Numbered from the stretch's first letter, positions 32,396-42,284 are shown. The stretch is 64,000 nucleotides of DNA from Microcoleus sp. bin48.metabat.b7b8b9.023 (GCF_013299185.1 NZ_JAAFKG010000004.1:180022-244021), one strand, 5' to 3'. Translations and numbers: made by a program. The notes: generated by a model not told the origin, from the sequence alone.

Positions 32396-34405
32396 CTATT
32401 GTGCGACTTCAAGAATGACTTCTTGGAAGTTAATCACGTCCGATCGCGGATCGCAGTGAGTGACTTTGACTTCTAGCCGATCGCCAATTTCGACCGATCG
32501 ACCAAACCGCATCGCCAACTCCAAACCCAAATCTTCCAACAAAATCAAAGCCAGATTGCTATCTTCCCTCAACCAGCGCAGCATCAAAGCTTCCCAAACC
32601 TCATCGGGATTGCGCCGCAAATATTCCAATCCCCAATAACGGTTTGTTTGGCGTTCCACGGTAGAGGCTTCTCTAACTGCGGTACCGAGACACATCACAA
32701 TATCCTGTATTTCTTGGGCCGAAAAAGGTAGAGGTTCATCCCGCAGGTGGGCTTTAATTTGGAAGTGAGTCAGCAAGTCGGTATAGCGGCGGATCGGGGA
32801 AGTAACTTGAGTGTAGGATTCCAAACCTAAGCCTGCGTGGCGTCCGGGGGTCAGACCCATTTCGCTGCGGGGCATACAGCGGCGCACGGCGCAAGCGCGG
32901 GCTGGGCCAGCGGGCACGGCCAGCAGTTCTTCCTCTGGGGGGAGTTCCGGCTGCGGCTGATAGCGGTAGGGTATGGGCAGGCTGTGAGTTTGACCGTAGC
33001 GGGCGGCGACTTCGCCGGCCAAAATCATCATTTCGGCTACTAGCAATCTAGCTGTGGAGTCGTTGATGACGTGGATGTCGATCTCGTCGCCGTAGACTTT
33101 GATGACGGATTCGGGCATGAAAATGCTGATGGCGCCTTGGGCTTCGCGCCATTTTTGACGCAGTTTTGCCAAAGCCGCGATCGCGCCTATTTCCGGTTCT
33201 GCTTCAATTCCCAACTCCAGCATTTCGTCTACGTCATCGTAGGTTAAGCGGTAGGTGGGTTTTATCTTGCTGATGTGAATGCTGTAATCTAAAACCGCCC
33301 CGGTTTCGTCTAAGGTGACACTAAAGCTGAGGGCGCTGCACTCTTTCCCTTGAATTAAACTCATCGGCCCGGTTGCCAAAGCCGGGGGAAACATCGGGAT
33401 CATGCCCGTGGGCAGATAAACTGTAGTCGTGCGCTTTCTGGCTTCGAGGTCGAGTTCGTCTCCAGGGGAAAGCAAGCGAGTGGGATCTGCTATGTGTATC
33501 CAGAGTCGCTGCTGGCCGTTTTCGAGGAATTCTAAACTGAGGCCGTCGTCGATTTCCGTAGTGCTTTCGTCGTCGATCGTGTAAACCTTGAGGTGAGTTA
33601 AATCGAGACGATTTGTGTCCGAGTCAGTTTGGGGATTTTCTAGGCAGCTTTGGGCCACTTCTAATACCTTTGCGGAGAATTGTAGGGGAATTTGGCTTCG
33701 CCGCAAAAACAGGTTTTCGTGGGGACTCCACAGGCCGAGATCGACTAGGAGTTGAAATGCTGCTTCGGGGTTTTCGGGACGTTGTAAGCTGGCTAAAGTT
33801 TCTAAGGCCGGCGTGCGGTGAGTTGCTTCTTCTCCGAGGGTGGCAAAGCGTTCTAGGGCGTCGAGGCGAGTTCGATCGCTAGTTGCCCAATCTACATTAT
33901 TTTCCCCAGCCAGCCGCTGTTTGACTCGATCCCAAAATCCTTGAGATTCTTGGTGTCGCTGCTGTTCTACTTCTTGCTGGTGTTTGATTTCGGCTACTTG
34001 GGCAATTGGTCGGGGCTCGTACCGATCGCCCTTTTGTTTAAAATACAGTTTGTCTGTTGACAGCAAACAGTAAGCTGCATAACATTGCGCCGGAGTGCGA
34101 TCGGAAAATAGCAGCATAGCCAGGGCTTCTGGATCTGTATTTTCTCCGTCACCCACTAGAAGTTCCCAAGCTACTTCTAGACTCGACGGATCTGAGAAAG
34201 CTTCTACTTCTTTAAGAAATTTGGAAATGTCGGAGGGTTTGTAAGTTTCTCCGACTGCTTCGTAGCTGATTTGTTTGGGCGGAATGCTGTGCGGTTGACC
34301 GTTTTCGTCTACCACTACCCAGTTTTTCTTGCCGTCGGGGCGATCGGCAACGGCCAGACGGCGGTCGCCGTGCACTCTAAATTCTACTAACGTTCCCTTC
34401 TCCAC
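32396..34405 (-). CDS. rnb: RNase II/R-family (RNB domain) exoribonuclease
   Basis: A 669-residue protein. The RNB catalytic domain runs from about 265 to 590, with T-I-D-D-E-S-T-T-E-I-D-D-G-L-S (metal-binding Asp residues), L-W-I-H-I-A-D-P-T-R-L-L, R-T-T-T-V-Y-L-P-T-G-M-I-P-M-F-P and Y-T-Q-V-T-S-P-I-R-R-Y-T-D-L. The N-terminus has a small beta domain, and the C-terminus ends in an S1-like segment (V-E-I-G-D-R-L-E-V-K-V-T). It degrades RNA 3' to 5'. Only one RNase II/R-type gene is usual in cyanobacteria, so it could be called rnr; the family is certain, the symbol less so. It sits downstream of rpmG-rpsR, a common cyanobacterial order. Confidence 0.92.
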   Translation of the reverse strand: MEKGTLVEFRVHGDRRLAVADRPDGKKNWVVVDENGQPHSIPPKQISYEAVGETYKPSDISKFLKEVEAFSDPSSLEVAWELLVGDGENTDPEALAMLLFSDRTPAQCYAAYCLLSTDKLYFKQKGDRYEPRPIAQVAEIKHQQEVEQQRHQESQGFWDRVKQRLAGENNVDWATSDRTRLDALERFATLGEEATHRTPALETLASLQRPENPEAAFQLLVDLGLWSPHENLFLRRSQIPLQFSAKVLEVAQSCLENPQTDSDTNRLDLTHLKVYTIDDESTTEIDDGLSLEFLENGQQRLWIHIADPTRLLSPGDELDLEARKRTTTVYLPTGMIPMFPPALATGPMSLIQGKECSALSFSVTLDETGAVLDYSIHISKIKPTYRLTYDDVDEMLELGIEAEPEIGAIAALAKLRQKWREAQGAISIFMPESVIKVYGDEIDIHVINDSTARLLVAEMMILAGEVAARYGQTHSLPIPYRYQPQPELPPEEELLAVPAGPARACAVRRCMPRSEMGLTPGRHAGLGLESYTQVTSPIRRYTDLLTHFQIKAHLRDEPLPFSAQEIQDIVMCLGTAVREASTVERQTNRYWGLEYLRRNPDEVWEALMLRWLREDSNLALILLEDLGLELAMRFGRSVEIGDRLEVKVTHCDPRSDVINFQEVILEVAQ

Positions 34406-34707
34406 TTGCCCGCTTTATGTTTGAGATTTTGGATTTTTACAGTTGCCACTTATCGAGTTTCTTTGCTTCCGATTCTAGATTTTGGATGTTTACATTTTTT
34501 AAATCAATTGTCAAAACTAACATCTAAAAAGTTTTGCTTTTTGTGCTTTAGTTTTTAACTTTTGAGATTTTGATTAAGACTTACGCACCAGCGACTCAAT
34601 ACCAAATATTGCCAGCTATTAGCTACCATCGCTTCCGACAAAAAGACGTTGTTTTAGCGTAAGTCCTATTTTTGTCCAAAATCTAAAATCTAAAATCCAA
34701 AATCCAA
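34406..34707. repeat. intergenic region with GACTTACGC inverted-repeat element
   Basis: GACTTACGC at 34578-34586 is mirrored by GCGTAAGTC at 34657-34665, giving an 88-bp element of MITE size. AGGACTTACGC-type ends occur on several insertion sequences. The rest is AT-rich with AAAATCTAAAATC short repeats between rpsR and rnb. Confidence 0.5.
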
Positions 34708-34923
34708 TTAGCCTTCTTGGTTTACGAAGGGCATCAAAGCTACAATTCTTGCTCTTTTGATGCTGCGGGTCAGGTCGCGCTGTTGTTTTGCCGTCAAACC
34801 GGTAATCCGGCGGGGCAAGATTTTACCGCGTTCTGTGACGTATTTTTTGAGCAAATCGACATCTTTATAGTCGATCGGGTCTCCTGGTTTGATTGGCGAA
34901 ACGCGCCGGCGAAAGTAAGTCAT
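34708..34923 (-). CDS. rpsR: 30S ribosomal protein S18
   Basis: 71 residues from the ATG at 34923 (M-T-Y-F-R-R-R). Upstream in-frame sequence is low-complexity repeat and is excluded. S18 signatures include [23 protein letters not shown] and [13 protein letters not shown]. It binds the 30S platform with S6. It follows rpmG on the same strand. Confidence 0.97.
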   Translation of the reverse strand: MTYFRRRVSPIKPGDPIDYKDVDLLKKYVTERGKILPRRITGLTAKQQRDLTRSIKRARIVALMPFVNQEG

Positions 34924-35051
34924 TTTTTCGGGAATTGGTAATTGGGCATTGGGCATTGGTCTGCGCAGGGCATTGGCCAGACAGGGCATTGGTTACTCGT
35001 AGCTAATCACAAATAACAAATGACTAATGACTAATGACTGCTGACTAATGA

Positions 35052-35240
35052 CTATTTAATCTCTTTGTGAGCAGTGTGCTTGTTGCAATGGGGGCAGAAC
35101 TTTTTGAGTTCCAGCCGTGCCGTCGTGTTGCGACGGTTCTTGGTCGTGGTGTACCGAGACACGCCTTTGGAGCGTTTGCTCGCGTTAGTTCGGCACTCAG
35201 TACACTCTAGGGTAATTATGATGCGGACGCCTTTAGCCAT
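35052..35240 (-). CDS. rpmG: 50S ribosomal protein L33
   Basis: 62 residues with the L33 pattern [16 protein letters not shown], then [10 protein letters not shown] and [13 protein letters not shown]. All four zinc-ribbon cysteines (CxxC twice) are present, so it is the zinc-binding form. It is the first gene of the rpmG-rpsR pair, 128 bp before rpsR. Confidence 0.97.
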   Translation of the reverse strand: MAKGVRIIITLECTECRTNASKRSKGVSRYTTTKNRRNTTARLELKKFCPHCNKHTAHKEIK

Positions 35241-35278
35241 AATTCTAAATAAATTTCGACTAATTTAAACACAATTTA

Positions 35279-35812
35279 CTATCGTCTCACATTTGTCTGC
35301 ACTTGGTCAAGCAATCTTCTGACTTTGATGTCTAGGGAGTAGCCGCGCTTGGTTCCGATGACGATCGTCTGGGATAGTCGATCGTGAAAAGCTTGGGGAA
35401 ACCTTTCTGCCTCGGTGAAAGCAACGCTACAGTCGATCGCCAGCGGTAACATCAGCAGCAAGACGCCGGCGTTAGTGGAAGTGAGTCCAGCCACGCCTGC
35501 GAAGGCTAGGGCGGCGCAAAAGCCCAGCAATGCCTCGCGCTTGCACAATTCTTGCACTCCGGGAGTCCGTTGGAATCTGGGATCGAAAATTTTCATGTCC
35601 AGGGCCCAGCGCCCGAGACTTTGACCTTGGTTTTTCCTGACGATAGCTACGCGCATTATCATCCACAGCAGGACAAAAAAGATCGTTTGGGCGATCGGAT
35701 TGGTACCGAGAAGCAAACTGGGTATCCAAACGGCGATCGCGTCGATGCAGAAGGCACCGGCGCGGCGTTCGAGTGATACTTTAGGCAGGAGGGGAACTAG
35801 GTCGGAACTCAT
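35279..35812 (-). CDS. RDD-family membrane protein
   Basis: A 177-residue protein with an N-terminal R-R-A-G-A-F-C-I-D-A-I (the RDD signature's Arg-Asp pattern), two to four membrane spans, G-Q-S-L-G-R-W-A-L-D-M-K-I and a late F-H-D-R-L-S-Q-T motif, all typical of RDD proteins. Some RDD proteins act as cation/proton exchangers, but most are uncharacterised. The gene is upstream of rpmG with a 38-bp gap and could share its transcript. Confidence 0.85.
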   Translation of the reverse strand: MSSDLVPLLPKVSLERRAGAFCIDAIAVWIPSLLLGTNPIAQTIFFVLLWMIMRVAIVRKNQGQSLGRWALDMKIFDPRFQRTPGVQELCKREALLGFCAALAFAGVAGLTSTNAGVLLLMLPLAIDCSVAFTEAERFPQAFHDRLSQTIVIGTKRGYSLDIKVRRLLDQVQTNVRR

Positions 35813-35918
35813 GGGTCAAAAGGGCGATCGCCATTAGCTACTTTTTTATTTTAAACTGTTCAGCCGGTCGATCGGTCTAAATCAAACTAAATCAAAGTCA
35901 AAGCCCAGCCCTAATTCT

Positions 35919-36161
35919 TCAAGCAGAAAATGGATTTTCGCCGATTCCCAACAGCATTTTCGACTTTTCCACCTCTTCCCAAAGTGTTTTGATTTGAATA
36001 AACGCCTCTTCCACAGGCATTTTGCCGTTTGATACCAAGGCACTGATGTAACCCACCCGCTGCGAAAACTCTTGTAAATTCGCATTAAACACCAAATTCT
36101 CTGGCTTTATTTCACCGTAGTAACGATTTTTAGGATATAAAAAATCTGAAATTGCTACCAT
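35919..36161 (-). CDS. DUF7219 family small protein
   Basis: An 80-residue soluble protein, D-F-L-Y-P-K-N-R-Y-Y-G near the start and K-M-P-V-E-E-A-F-I-Q-I-K-T-L-W in the middle, matching a conserved cyanobacterial family of unknown function. It is largely helical. A second minus-strand frame over the same bases (35882-36085) is a shadow. Confidence 0.75.
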   Translation of the reverse strand: MVAISDFLYPKNRYYGEIKPENLVFNANLQEFSQRVGYISALVSNGKMPVEEAFIQIKTLWEEVEKSKMLLGIGENPFSA

Positions 36162-36668
36162 TACTTTAACCTTCCCTGAAAACTTGTTTCTTGAATATCT
36201 AAGTATGTAGACGGAATTAAACGAACAATGTAACAGTATGCAAACAGGCTTGTGTCAGCCAGTAGAAAACGTTTAGACACTTTACAATTGTTTATTTACA
36301 ATTGTTTACATAGTTGTGTTTGAAAGCGCCGACTTACTTGTGAACAGATCTATAATATAAACCGCGCTTATCTTCTATAGTTGTGCTGCAAGTAGCAAAA
36401 ATTATGTGAGATTTGGCGGAGTTTTTTGTGACTCGAATTACAAATAGATATCCCGCTCGTAAAAGCATAAGTAATTTCACCTAGGAGACTTGGACAGGCG
36501 AAATGTATCGATTTTAGATTTGGGATTGTCGATTGTGGATTGTGGATTTGCGTAGAAACTGGTGTTTGTCCGTAAGTCCTGACTCGAGTCAATAAGTGAC
36601 AAAAAATCCAAAAATCGATATGATTATTGGCGACCTCAATAGTTAGACTTTTACTAAAAAACTCCATA
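36162..36668. other. divergent non-coding region
   Basis: About 500 bp between DUF7219 and the SGNH hydrolase. It contains AT-rich promoter-like DNA with ACAATTGTTTA repeats near 36280-36310 and GATTGTGGATTGTGGA short repeats near 36530. No structured RNA was recognised. Confidence 0.4.
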
Positions 36669-37523
36669 ATGTCTGCAAATGTGCGATCGCCCCGTCCCAA
36701 ATCCCCGCTGAAGCAAGTGTTAATCAGACTTGTCCTCGGCGTAATTGCTGCTGTTATCGCGTTCAACATACCTCACTCCTTGATTCCCGTGTTTAAAGAA
36801 CCTGTATCCGAAGCATCGCCACCACCAGAAATCCAAAACGTGCTCGCGGGTAAGCGCAAAATTGTGACTGTGGGGGACAGCATCACCGAAGCCGCGAAAT
36901 ACCCCGGAGGTTACGTTTGGCTGCTGCAACGGTATCTAAATGCCCTGTATCCCGATCGCAAAATCGAGATCGTCAACGCGGGAATCTCCGGTAACAAGGC
37001 GAGTGATATGCAGGCGCGCTTTCAAAAAGATGCGATCGACAAAAAGCCAGATTTAGTCACGATCAACGCCGGAGTCAACGACGTTTGGCACGCTTTCTTC
37101 GACTTCCAAAACCTGCAATTTCATCCGCAAGGCAACCTAGCAGCAGGATTATCGCTGGTAGAATATACAAACAAAATAACTCAAATGGTGCTGGCAGCAA
37201 AAGCCGCAGGAATTAGAGTCGTACTGCTTTCTCCTACTCCGATTCGCGAGATTCTCGACGGCCCGGAAAATCGCAGGTTGCAAGAATATGTTGCCGCGAT
37301 GCGAGAAATCGCCAAGCAAAACCAGTGTTTATTTATCGATTTGAATGCGCCTTTTCGGGAAGTGATCGGAACCTATCAAAAACACGCGGGAAAGACTCTA
37401 AATTTGTTAGCAGCCGATGGAGTTCACCCGAATCCGTCGGGATATCGAATCATTGCTTTTACTATCTTGCGCGGTTTGGGAGTACCCGCTAAGGATATTG
37501 AAAATTTGCAGGTAAAAAATTGA
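36669..37523 (+). CDS. SGNH/GDSL-type esterase/lipase-like hydrolase
   Basis: Starts at 36669 (M-S-A-N-V-R); upstream codons in frame look non-coding. 284 residues with an N-terminal membrane anchor or signal (L-I-R-L-V-L-G-V-I-A-A-V-I-A-F-N). The SGNH blocks are complete: G-D-S-I-T-E-A (nucleophile Ser), a glycine in N-A-G-I-S-G, G-V-N-D-V-W (Asn) and D-G-V-H-P-N (Asp/His). It is likely an exported esterase acting on acyl groups of lipids or polysaccharides; substrate unknown. Confidence 0.9.
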   Translation: MSANVRSPRPKSPLKQVLIRLVLGVIAAVIAFNIPHSLIPVFKEPVSEASPPPEIQNVLAGKRKIVTVGDSITEAAKYPGGYVWLLQRYLNALYPDRKIEIVNAGISGNKASDMQARFQKDAIDKKPDLVTINAGVNDVWHAFFDFQNLQFHPQGNLAAGLSLVEYTNKITQMVLAAKAAGIRVVLLSPTPIREILDGPENRRLQEYVAAMREIAKQNQCLFIDLNAPFREVIGTYQKHAGKTLNLLAADGVHPNPSGYRIIAFTILRGLGVPAKDIENLQVKN

Positions 37524-37540
37524 AAAAAAGTAAGTTTAGT

Positions 37541-37763
37541 GATATTACCCGGCGATTGAAATCGCGGCTACAGAAACAAAACCCACCTCCGTGGGTTGAA
37601 GAATCAAGGATTTATCTTCAGTCTGCGGAGGCAGACTTCGGTTGTATGCCCGTAAACTCCGCGGTTTCCAACCGCCGGGCTTAGGTTGTATAGCCGCGGT
37701 TTCTAACCGCCGGGGCTTCGGTTGTGTACCCGTAAACTCTGCGGTTTCTAATCGCCGGGGTTT
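37541..37763. repeat. long inverted repeat (GGCGATTGAAATCGC family), copy 2
   Basis: Same nested architecture as 7099-7303: GGCGATTGAAATCGCGGCTA, ACAGAAACAAAACCCACCTC, then GTCTGCGGAGGCAGAC and three right arms of form GCGGTTTCTAACCGCCGGGG. The last right arm contains the end of the DUF4436 gene, including its TAG. Confidence 0.8.
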
Positions 37764-38656
37764 TCTGGCGGATGATAGCGCTTCAACCAACAGCTACCGA
37801 TAATCACCAACGCTACCACAACGATCATTTCCGTCCAAAAAAACGATAGGAAATCGCTAGCAGTTCCCACTGGCGGAACTCCCGGTTGAGAGTTGCGAAT
37901 ACCGGGAAAAGCAAACAACATCACACCAGTCCAACTCAACATTCCGACTTCCGGTAACTTCCCCGATTTCATCACCTTTAATGCTAGCAACAGCGCCATG
38001 ATTGACAGCACCCACATAATCACAATAATCACTATGGCAAAAAATTTTACCGGGAGCGATCGCGTGGCAGAAATATCGATATAAATAAAGATAGATGAAT
38101 TCTCTTCCATTGGCTTATAACTGATATCGAAGCCGGGAACATCAGCATTAAACTTAAATTCCAGCGGCACAGGATTTAGTTGGAAGGGAGCAAACTGTTT
38201 GCCAATTGAAGCCAGCGGGTCAATTGAAATAGCTACTTTAGCAATGTGCGTGTCAAATGGATAATTGTTGATTTTTCCCTTGACTAAGTTAAACTTTAAT
38301 GCCGGGACAATCATCGGTTTACCTTCTTTAAAGCTAATTTCCGAATCCTCGATATTGGCACCGTTAACTGTCATTAATAAATCTTGAGCCGGGTAAGTAG
38401 GCCCTTTTTTATAAATACCTTTGAGCTCGAACTGCAAGCGGGTTTCTAATTCGTTTTTAATCGGGTCTACGCCAATTACGGTCATTTTGACCTCAACCAA
38501 GCCTTTGGGGGCTACAGCGGTATCTGGAGAGGGGCTGTAAGGCTCTTGGGCATTAGCATTGTGAGAGTAAATAGATAAGATAATTGCAAAACTTAGGGCG
38601 AGGCTGCAAATTAAAATAAGTATTTTTTTGAAATTAATTTTATTGATAGTTTGCAT
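37748..38656 (-). CDS. DUF4436 family membrane protein
   Basis: A 302-residue protein. An N-terminal signal or anchor (I-L-I-L-I-C-S-L-A-L-S-F-A-I-I-L) is followed by a ~150-residue beta-rich external domain (P-F-D-T-H-I-A-K-V-A-I-S-I) and then three membrane spans (A-I-V-I-I-V-I-M-W-V-L-S-I-M-A-L-L-L, G-V-M-L-F-A-F-P-G-I-R-N, M-I-V-V-V-A-L-V-I-I-G), the layout of DUF4436. Function unknown. The final N-P-G-D and stop lie inside a palindromic repeat arm. Confidence 0.85.
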   Translation of the reverse strand: MQTINKINFKKILILICSLALSFAIILSIYSHNANAQEPYSPSPDTAVAPKGLVEVKMTVIGVDPIKNELETRLQFELKGIYKKGPTYPAQDLLMTVNGANIEDSEISFKEGKPMIVPALKFNLVKGKINNYPFDTHIAKVAISIDPLASIGKQFAPFQLNPVPLEFKFNADVPGFDISYKPMEENSSIFIYIDISATRSLPVKFFAIVIIVIMWVLSIMALLLALKVMKSGKLPEVGMLSWTGVMLFAFPGIRNSQPGVPPVGTASDFLSFFWTEMIVVVALVIIGSCWLKRYHPPENPGD

Positions 38657-38710
38657 TAATTATGGATATTTTATGTCTCGAACAGTTGTTAGCATTCCCC
38701 GCAATACAAA

Positions 38711-38833
38711 AGGTTCGTAGTGAGGACTTTAGTCCGCATCCGTCAGAGGACTAAAGTCCTCACTACAAACAAAAGGTTCGTAGTGAGGACTTTAGTCCGC
38801 ATCCGTCAGAGGACTAAAGTCCTCACTACAAAC
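38711..38833. repeat. two tandem GTAGTGAGGACTTTAGTCC hairpins
   Basis: Two consecutive ~62-bp units, GGTTCGTAGTGAGGACTTTA... and ...TAAAGTCCTCACTACAAAC, around a GCATCCGTCA loop. This is the GAGG/CCTC subtype of the dispersed palindrome. Confidence 0.9.
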
Positions 38834-38843
38834 CAATTTGATC

Positions 38844-40337
38844 TTAGTTCTCAGGAAGCAGTACGTTTGGTGTAAAACTGCCGTGCAAACCGTAGGGGAT
38901 GTGCTGTTTTAAATGCAGGCGCGCTAGGGGGCCTTTGGTGATGTCGCGGGCATCTAGAATCGCTAAGGTCGATCGATGATTAGCCGCATCATACATCAAA
39001 ACGAGCAGCCAACCGTCATCCTCAGCCACAGCATCGGGACGGGGAACAAACACCGGTTCCCCCGCAAAGCCGCGCGGCGCCACACTCCAAACTTGCCTCT
39101 CACCCGTGTGGAAATCTATTTTAAGAATAGCTTGCAAAGGAGCATTCCCAGTGGGAGAGTCAGCCGCGCCGATATAAAGATATCGGTAAGGTTGTCCGAC
39201 ATTATTCGGATGCAGAGTCGGAAACTCGCAACACCGAGTTTCCACAATTTGATGCTGCACGGTTTTGTCTTGCAGATTTAGCTTGAACCGCCACAACTCG
39301 CCCGCTGGAATGCTGTTAAAATCAATCTCCAGAAAATCGCCGTCATGTTCTACTGTTGGAAATGATTCGTAGCAAACTGAATCTACAAAAACTTCGCCGT
39401 TTTCTTCCCAGGCGTTGCAGTGGTGGAACACAAAACAAGGTTCTGTTTCTAATATCTTCACCTCGTCAGTGCCGTTGCGCGGAATTAAAATTGCTTGGGT
39501 GGGCTTGTTTGGCGAAAATTGAATGCACTGCGCTGCACTCCGAAATCCTAATAGGAAAAGTAGGGGGTTGAAGCTGACAGGATTTTGGAAGAATATGCAG
39601 TAATTCTCGGTAATTACCATGTCGTGCAGGAAGGCAAAACCCGGGATTTCGTGGGCGTGTTTTTGTAAAAGTTTGCCGCTTTCGTCGAGTTCGTAAATCG
39701 TGATTGTACTTGACAAACCGGGCTTGACGGAAAAGTTGACTAATGTGTCTCCTTTACCATTTTTCCCTTTTTCAATTCTGGGGTGGGCGGCGAAGGCTTC
39801 ACCGGGTTGTAAAATCCCATCTAGGGTGTCTAATCCGAGGGTTTCTAGGCTGCGGGGGTCGAGTCTGTAGGGCTGTGCTGCTTCCCAGAGTGCTAGCAGT
39901 TTGTCGCCCCAATAAATGATGTTTGTGTTGGCAATGTTTTTGATTTTGACATCAAAGATGTTGGCTAACCAGCCTCCGGGTTTCTGTGTGCCGAATACGC
40001 CTCGGTGCAGGATTTTTCCTGATTTTTGTTCGGCGAGATAGCCTTCGGTGTGCACGAATCGGTTGCGGAAGTGGGCGCGTTTTTGGGAAATTGCGATCGC
40101 ACAAACCATGCCATCGCCGTCAAAGGGGTGGTGGATGCGCGATCCGTTGACATCCAACAATCCGGGCCCGTTGCGAAAGAATGTGCCTTGTAAGCCTTCT
40201 GGGATCTCGCCTTCGATGTTGTCAATCCAGTAGTCGGCTTCGTTGGGTTGGGATTCGTAGCCGCGCTGCCAGTCTTTGCGATCGTATGATAGGTTTGGCG
40301 CTACTGTTTGAGATTGGGGAACTTGTAGTTTTTGCAT
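38844..40337 (-). CDS. carotenoid (apocarotenoid) oxygenase, RPE65/ACO family
   Basis: A 497-residue protein closely matching the length of Synechocystis apocarotenoid-15,15'-oxygenase (490). The four iron-binding histidines are visible: His185 in A-A-H-P-R-I, His238 in F-L-H-D-M, His305/306 in V-F-H-H-C-N-A-W and His485 in G-L-H-G-S-F. It also has the F-F-R-N-G-P-G block and H-P-F-D-G-D-G-M. It probably cleaves the 15,15' double bond of apocarotenals to give retinal. It is transcribed towards a palindromic repeat pair. Confidence 0.92.
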   Translation of the reverse strand: MQKLQVPQSQTVAPNLSYDRKDWQRGYESQPNEADYWIDNIEGEIPEGLQGTFFRNGPGLLDVNGSRIHHPFDGDGMVCAIAISQKRAHFRNRFVHTEGYLAEQKSGKILHRGVFGTQKPGGWLANIFDVKIKNIANTNIIYWGDKLLALWEAAQPYRLDPRSLETLGLDTLDGILQPGEAFAAHPRIEKGKNGKGDTLVNFSVKPGLSSTITIYELDESGKLLQKHAHEIPGFAFLHDMVITENYCIFFQNPVSFNPLLFLLGFRSAAQCIQFSPNKPTQAILIPRNGTDEVKILETEPCFVFHHCNAWEENGEVFVDSVCYESFPTVEHDGDFLEIDFNSIPAGELWRFKLNLQDKTVQHQIVETRCCEFPTLHPNNVGQPYRYLYIGAADSPTGNAPLQAILKIDFHTGERQVWSVAPRGFAGEPVFVPRPDAVAEDDGWLLVLMYDAANHRSTLAILDARDITKGPLARLHLKQHIPYGLHGSFTPNVLLPEN

Positions 40338-40362
40338 GGGTGGAATTAGCTTTTATTTGTTT

Positions 40363-40442
40363 AACCGCAGAGAGCGCAGAGGACACAGAGAGGTTCAACA
40401 GTTGACAGTTGACAGTTGACAGTTGACAGTTGACAGTTGGAT
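40363..40442. repeat. ACCGCAGAG repeat copy 2 and CAGTTGA heptamers
   Basis: An ACCGCAGAGAGCGCAGAGGA... copy at 40363-40394 is followed directly by about six ACAGTTG heptamers (40396-40440). The rest of the gap to 40602 holds a short palindrome (AACCCATTCTTATGGG area) and no gene. Confidence 0.75.
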
Positions 40443-40602
40443 AGCTACCTCTACTTATTTATAAAGAAGAGGATTGAAACAGTGAATGATTTTGTTTGAT
40501 TTCCCCCTCGAAGGAGGAGGCTTAAAACCCATTCTTATGGGCAAAAGTGAGAGAGTCACAGAGTTGAAAACACTGTTCAATTTATCTGTTGCAGAACTTT
40601 CT

Positions 40603-42057
40603 TTATTTGCTATCTGCGGTGAGGTTTTCGGAGATTACTGTTGGCACTAAGTCGGGAAAGTATTCGGGCATGAAATGTTGTCCGCCCGGTTTTGTACAGC
40701 CCAGTTCTGGTTCTAATACTGGGAGAGATTGTTGGTAGTTTGGATCTCCGCTTTCTGTACTTTCTGCTGGGAGCCAGTTTAAGAAGGGAAGGGGTAGCAG
40801 TGTGGAGAGGTTGGCGATCACTACTAGCAGCCAGAGGTTGTCGAAATTGCGATCGGTAATTCCGAGCCAGTGTGTCAAAATTGCACCTCCTTCGTAGGAA
40901 ATAATTCCTGCTAAATTGGTGACAGACATCAGCACTGCAAATAAGGTTGCTTCGACGCCGGGAGGACACAACCGCGCTGATAGTACCAGCACGGGCATAT
41001 AAGCAATTTGTCCGATTACTGTCAGGATCAGGCTGTCTCCGATGCTGAACCATTGGTCGTCAATTCCTAATGCTCGGTTGGCATGAGTTACTAATAATAA
41101 TGTAGTCATGCCCAAGGCACTTGCCATGACTGTTGACCAGCCGAAAATGACTCGAAATGGAATTGCTTTGAGGTAGCGCTGAAACAGCCAAATGCCAACG
41201 AGGGCGGCTATGCTGGTGACGAGGCGCACTCGTCCGAGAAATTCTGGTTGAAAGCCTAATTCGTTGGTGGTGAAAAAGAAGAAGGCGGAGTCGGAGCTTG
41301 GTGTGGCTTGCCACAGAAATAGAAAGGCCGTGGGCAACCAAATTGTTTTTTGGGTAACAGCTTGCCGCAGTTGTTTGAGTTGGTCTTTTACTGTTTCAAA
41401 GTCGGTTCTTTTGTTGACTTTTTCTTCGGTAATTAACCAGGCTGTTGTTGATACGATTAGCGGGAAAGATGCGGTGATTAAAAAGATGGTGTGGGTGCTG
41501 AAGTGTTGCAGCAGGGAACCGCTGAGGTAAGCGGTAATTAGTCCGCCAATGGCTGATGCCCCCCAAGATAAGGATTGCAGGGAACCGGCGTCGCTAACTG
41601 TTTCCTTTCTCGCTCTTTCTACTACTAGGGAGTCGGCGATTACGTCGCTGACGGCTAGTGAAACGGAACTTAGGGCGATCGCCCCTGTAGCGGCTAAGGG
41701 CGTGTGTACGACTGTAGCCATCCCCACCCATGCAGCCGTCCCCAACAGCCCTGAGAGGACGATGTAAGGCCGTCTGCGGTAGCCGAATATGGGCAACCCG
41801 TCGGACATGAAACCAAACAGAGGTTTGATAATCCAAGGTATGGCGACGACGCCCAGCAAGGCTGAGACTTCGGCGGGACTCATGCCGAGTTCGTCTTTGA
41901 GGAAGAAGCTGACGGCTAAGCGGGCTAGTCCGAGGATGCCTTGGACGAAATAAATCAGTAAGATGGCTATGAGTTCCGGGGTTGGCTCATTCCCGAAGAA
42001 TACTTTTTCTTTTAAGGATTCTTTGAGTTTGCTGGCGCCAGAGGGGGAAAGGAGCAT
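40603..42057 (-). CDS. folate/biopterin transporter (FBT) family MFS protein
   Basis: A 484-residue protein with about twelve spans. FBT-type signatures include Y-F-V-Q-G-I-L-G-L-A-R-L-A, W-I-I-K-P-L-F-G-F-M-S-D, G-Y-R-R-R-P-Y and D-V-I-A-D-S-L-V-V-E-R-A-R. This matches cyanobacterial and plastid folate transporters of the Slr0642 type. It probably moves folates or pterins across the cytoplasmic membrane. The C-terminal ~50 residues are hydrophilic and variable. Confidence 0.9.
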   Translation of the reverse strand: MLLSPSGASKLKESLKEKVFFGNEPTPELIAILLIYFVQGILGLARLAVSFFLKDELGMSPAEVSALLGVVAIPWIIKPLFGFMSDGLPIFGYRRRPYIVLSGLLGTAAWVGMATVVHTPLAATGAIALSSVSLAVSDVIADSLVVERARKETVSDAGSLQSLSWGASAIGGLITAYLSGSLLQHFSTHTIFLITASFPLIVSTTAWLITEEKVNKRTDFETVKDQLKQLRQAVTQKTIWLPTAFLFLWQATPSSDSAFFFFTTNELGFQPEFLGRVRLVTSIAALVGIWLFQRYLKAIPFRVIFGWSTVMASALGMTTLLLVTHANRALGIDDQWFSIGDSLILTVIGQIAYMPVLVLSARLCPPGVEATLFAVLMSVTNLAGIISYEGGAILTHWLGITDRNFDNLWLLVVIANLSTLLPLPFLNWLPAESTESGDPNYQQSLPVLEPELGCTKPGGQHFMPEYFPDLVPTVISENLTADSK

Positions 42058-42284
42058 TTGAGCAATATTTCTTAATGAATCTCAATATTTATAACACATT
42101 CTTAATGAATTGACAGTTTACTGTTGAGAGTTGACGGTTGTGACGGTTGTCAGTTGACGGTTGACTGTTGTCAGAAGAAAAAGGGACGCAACGGTTTCAG
42201 CAATTAGGAATTTAGGAATTTCGCGATCGCCAGGAGAGCTTGCTACGATTGTAATTAATTTGAATTTAAGGATTTTTTGTATCA

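Noticed and set aside
36368..36769. 133-residue minus-strand frame overlapping the SGNH start
   Set aside because: Overlaps a supported gene and short repeats; composition is non-coding-like.
37545..37790. 81-residue frame with repeated Arg-Arg-Leu-Glu/Lys-Pro
   Set aside because: Translation of the palindromic repeat 37541-37763; not conserved protein.
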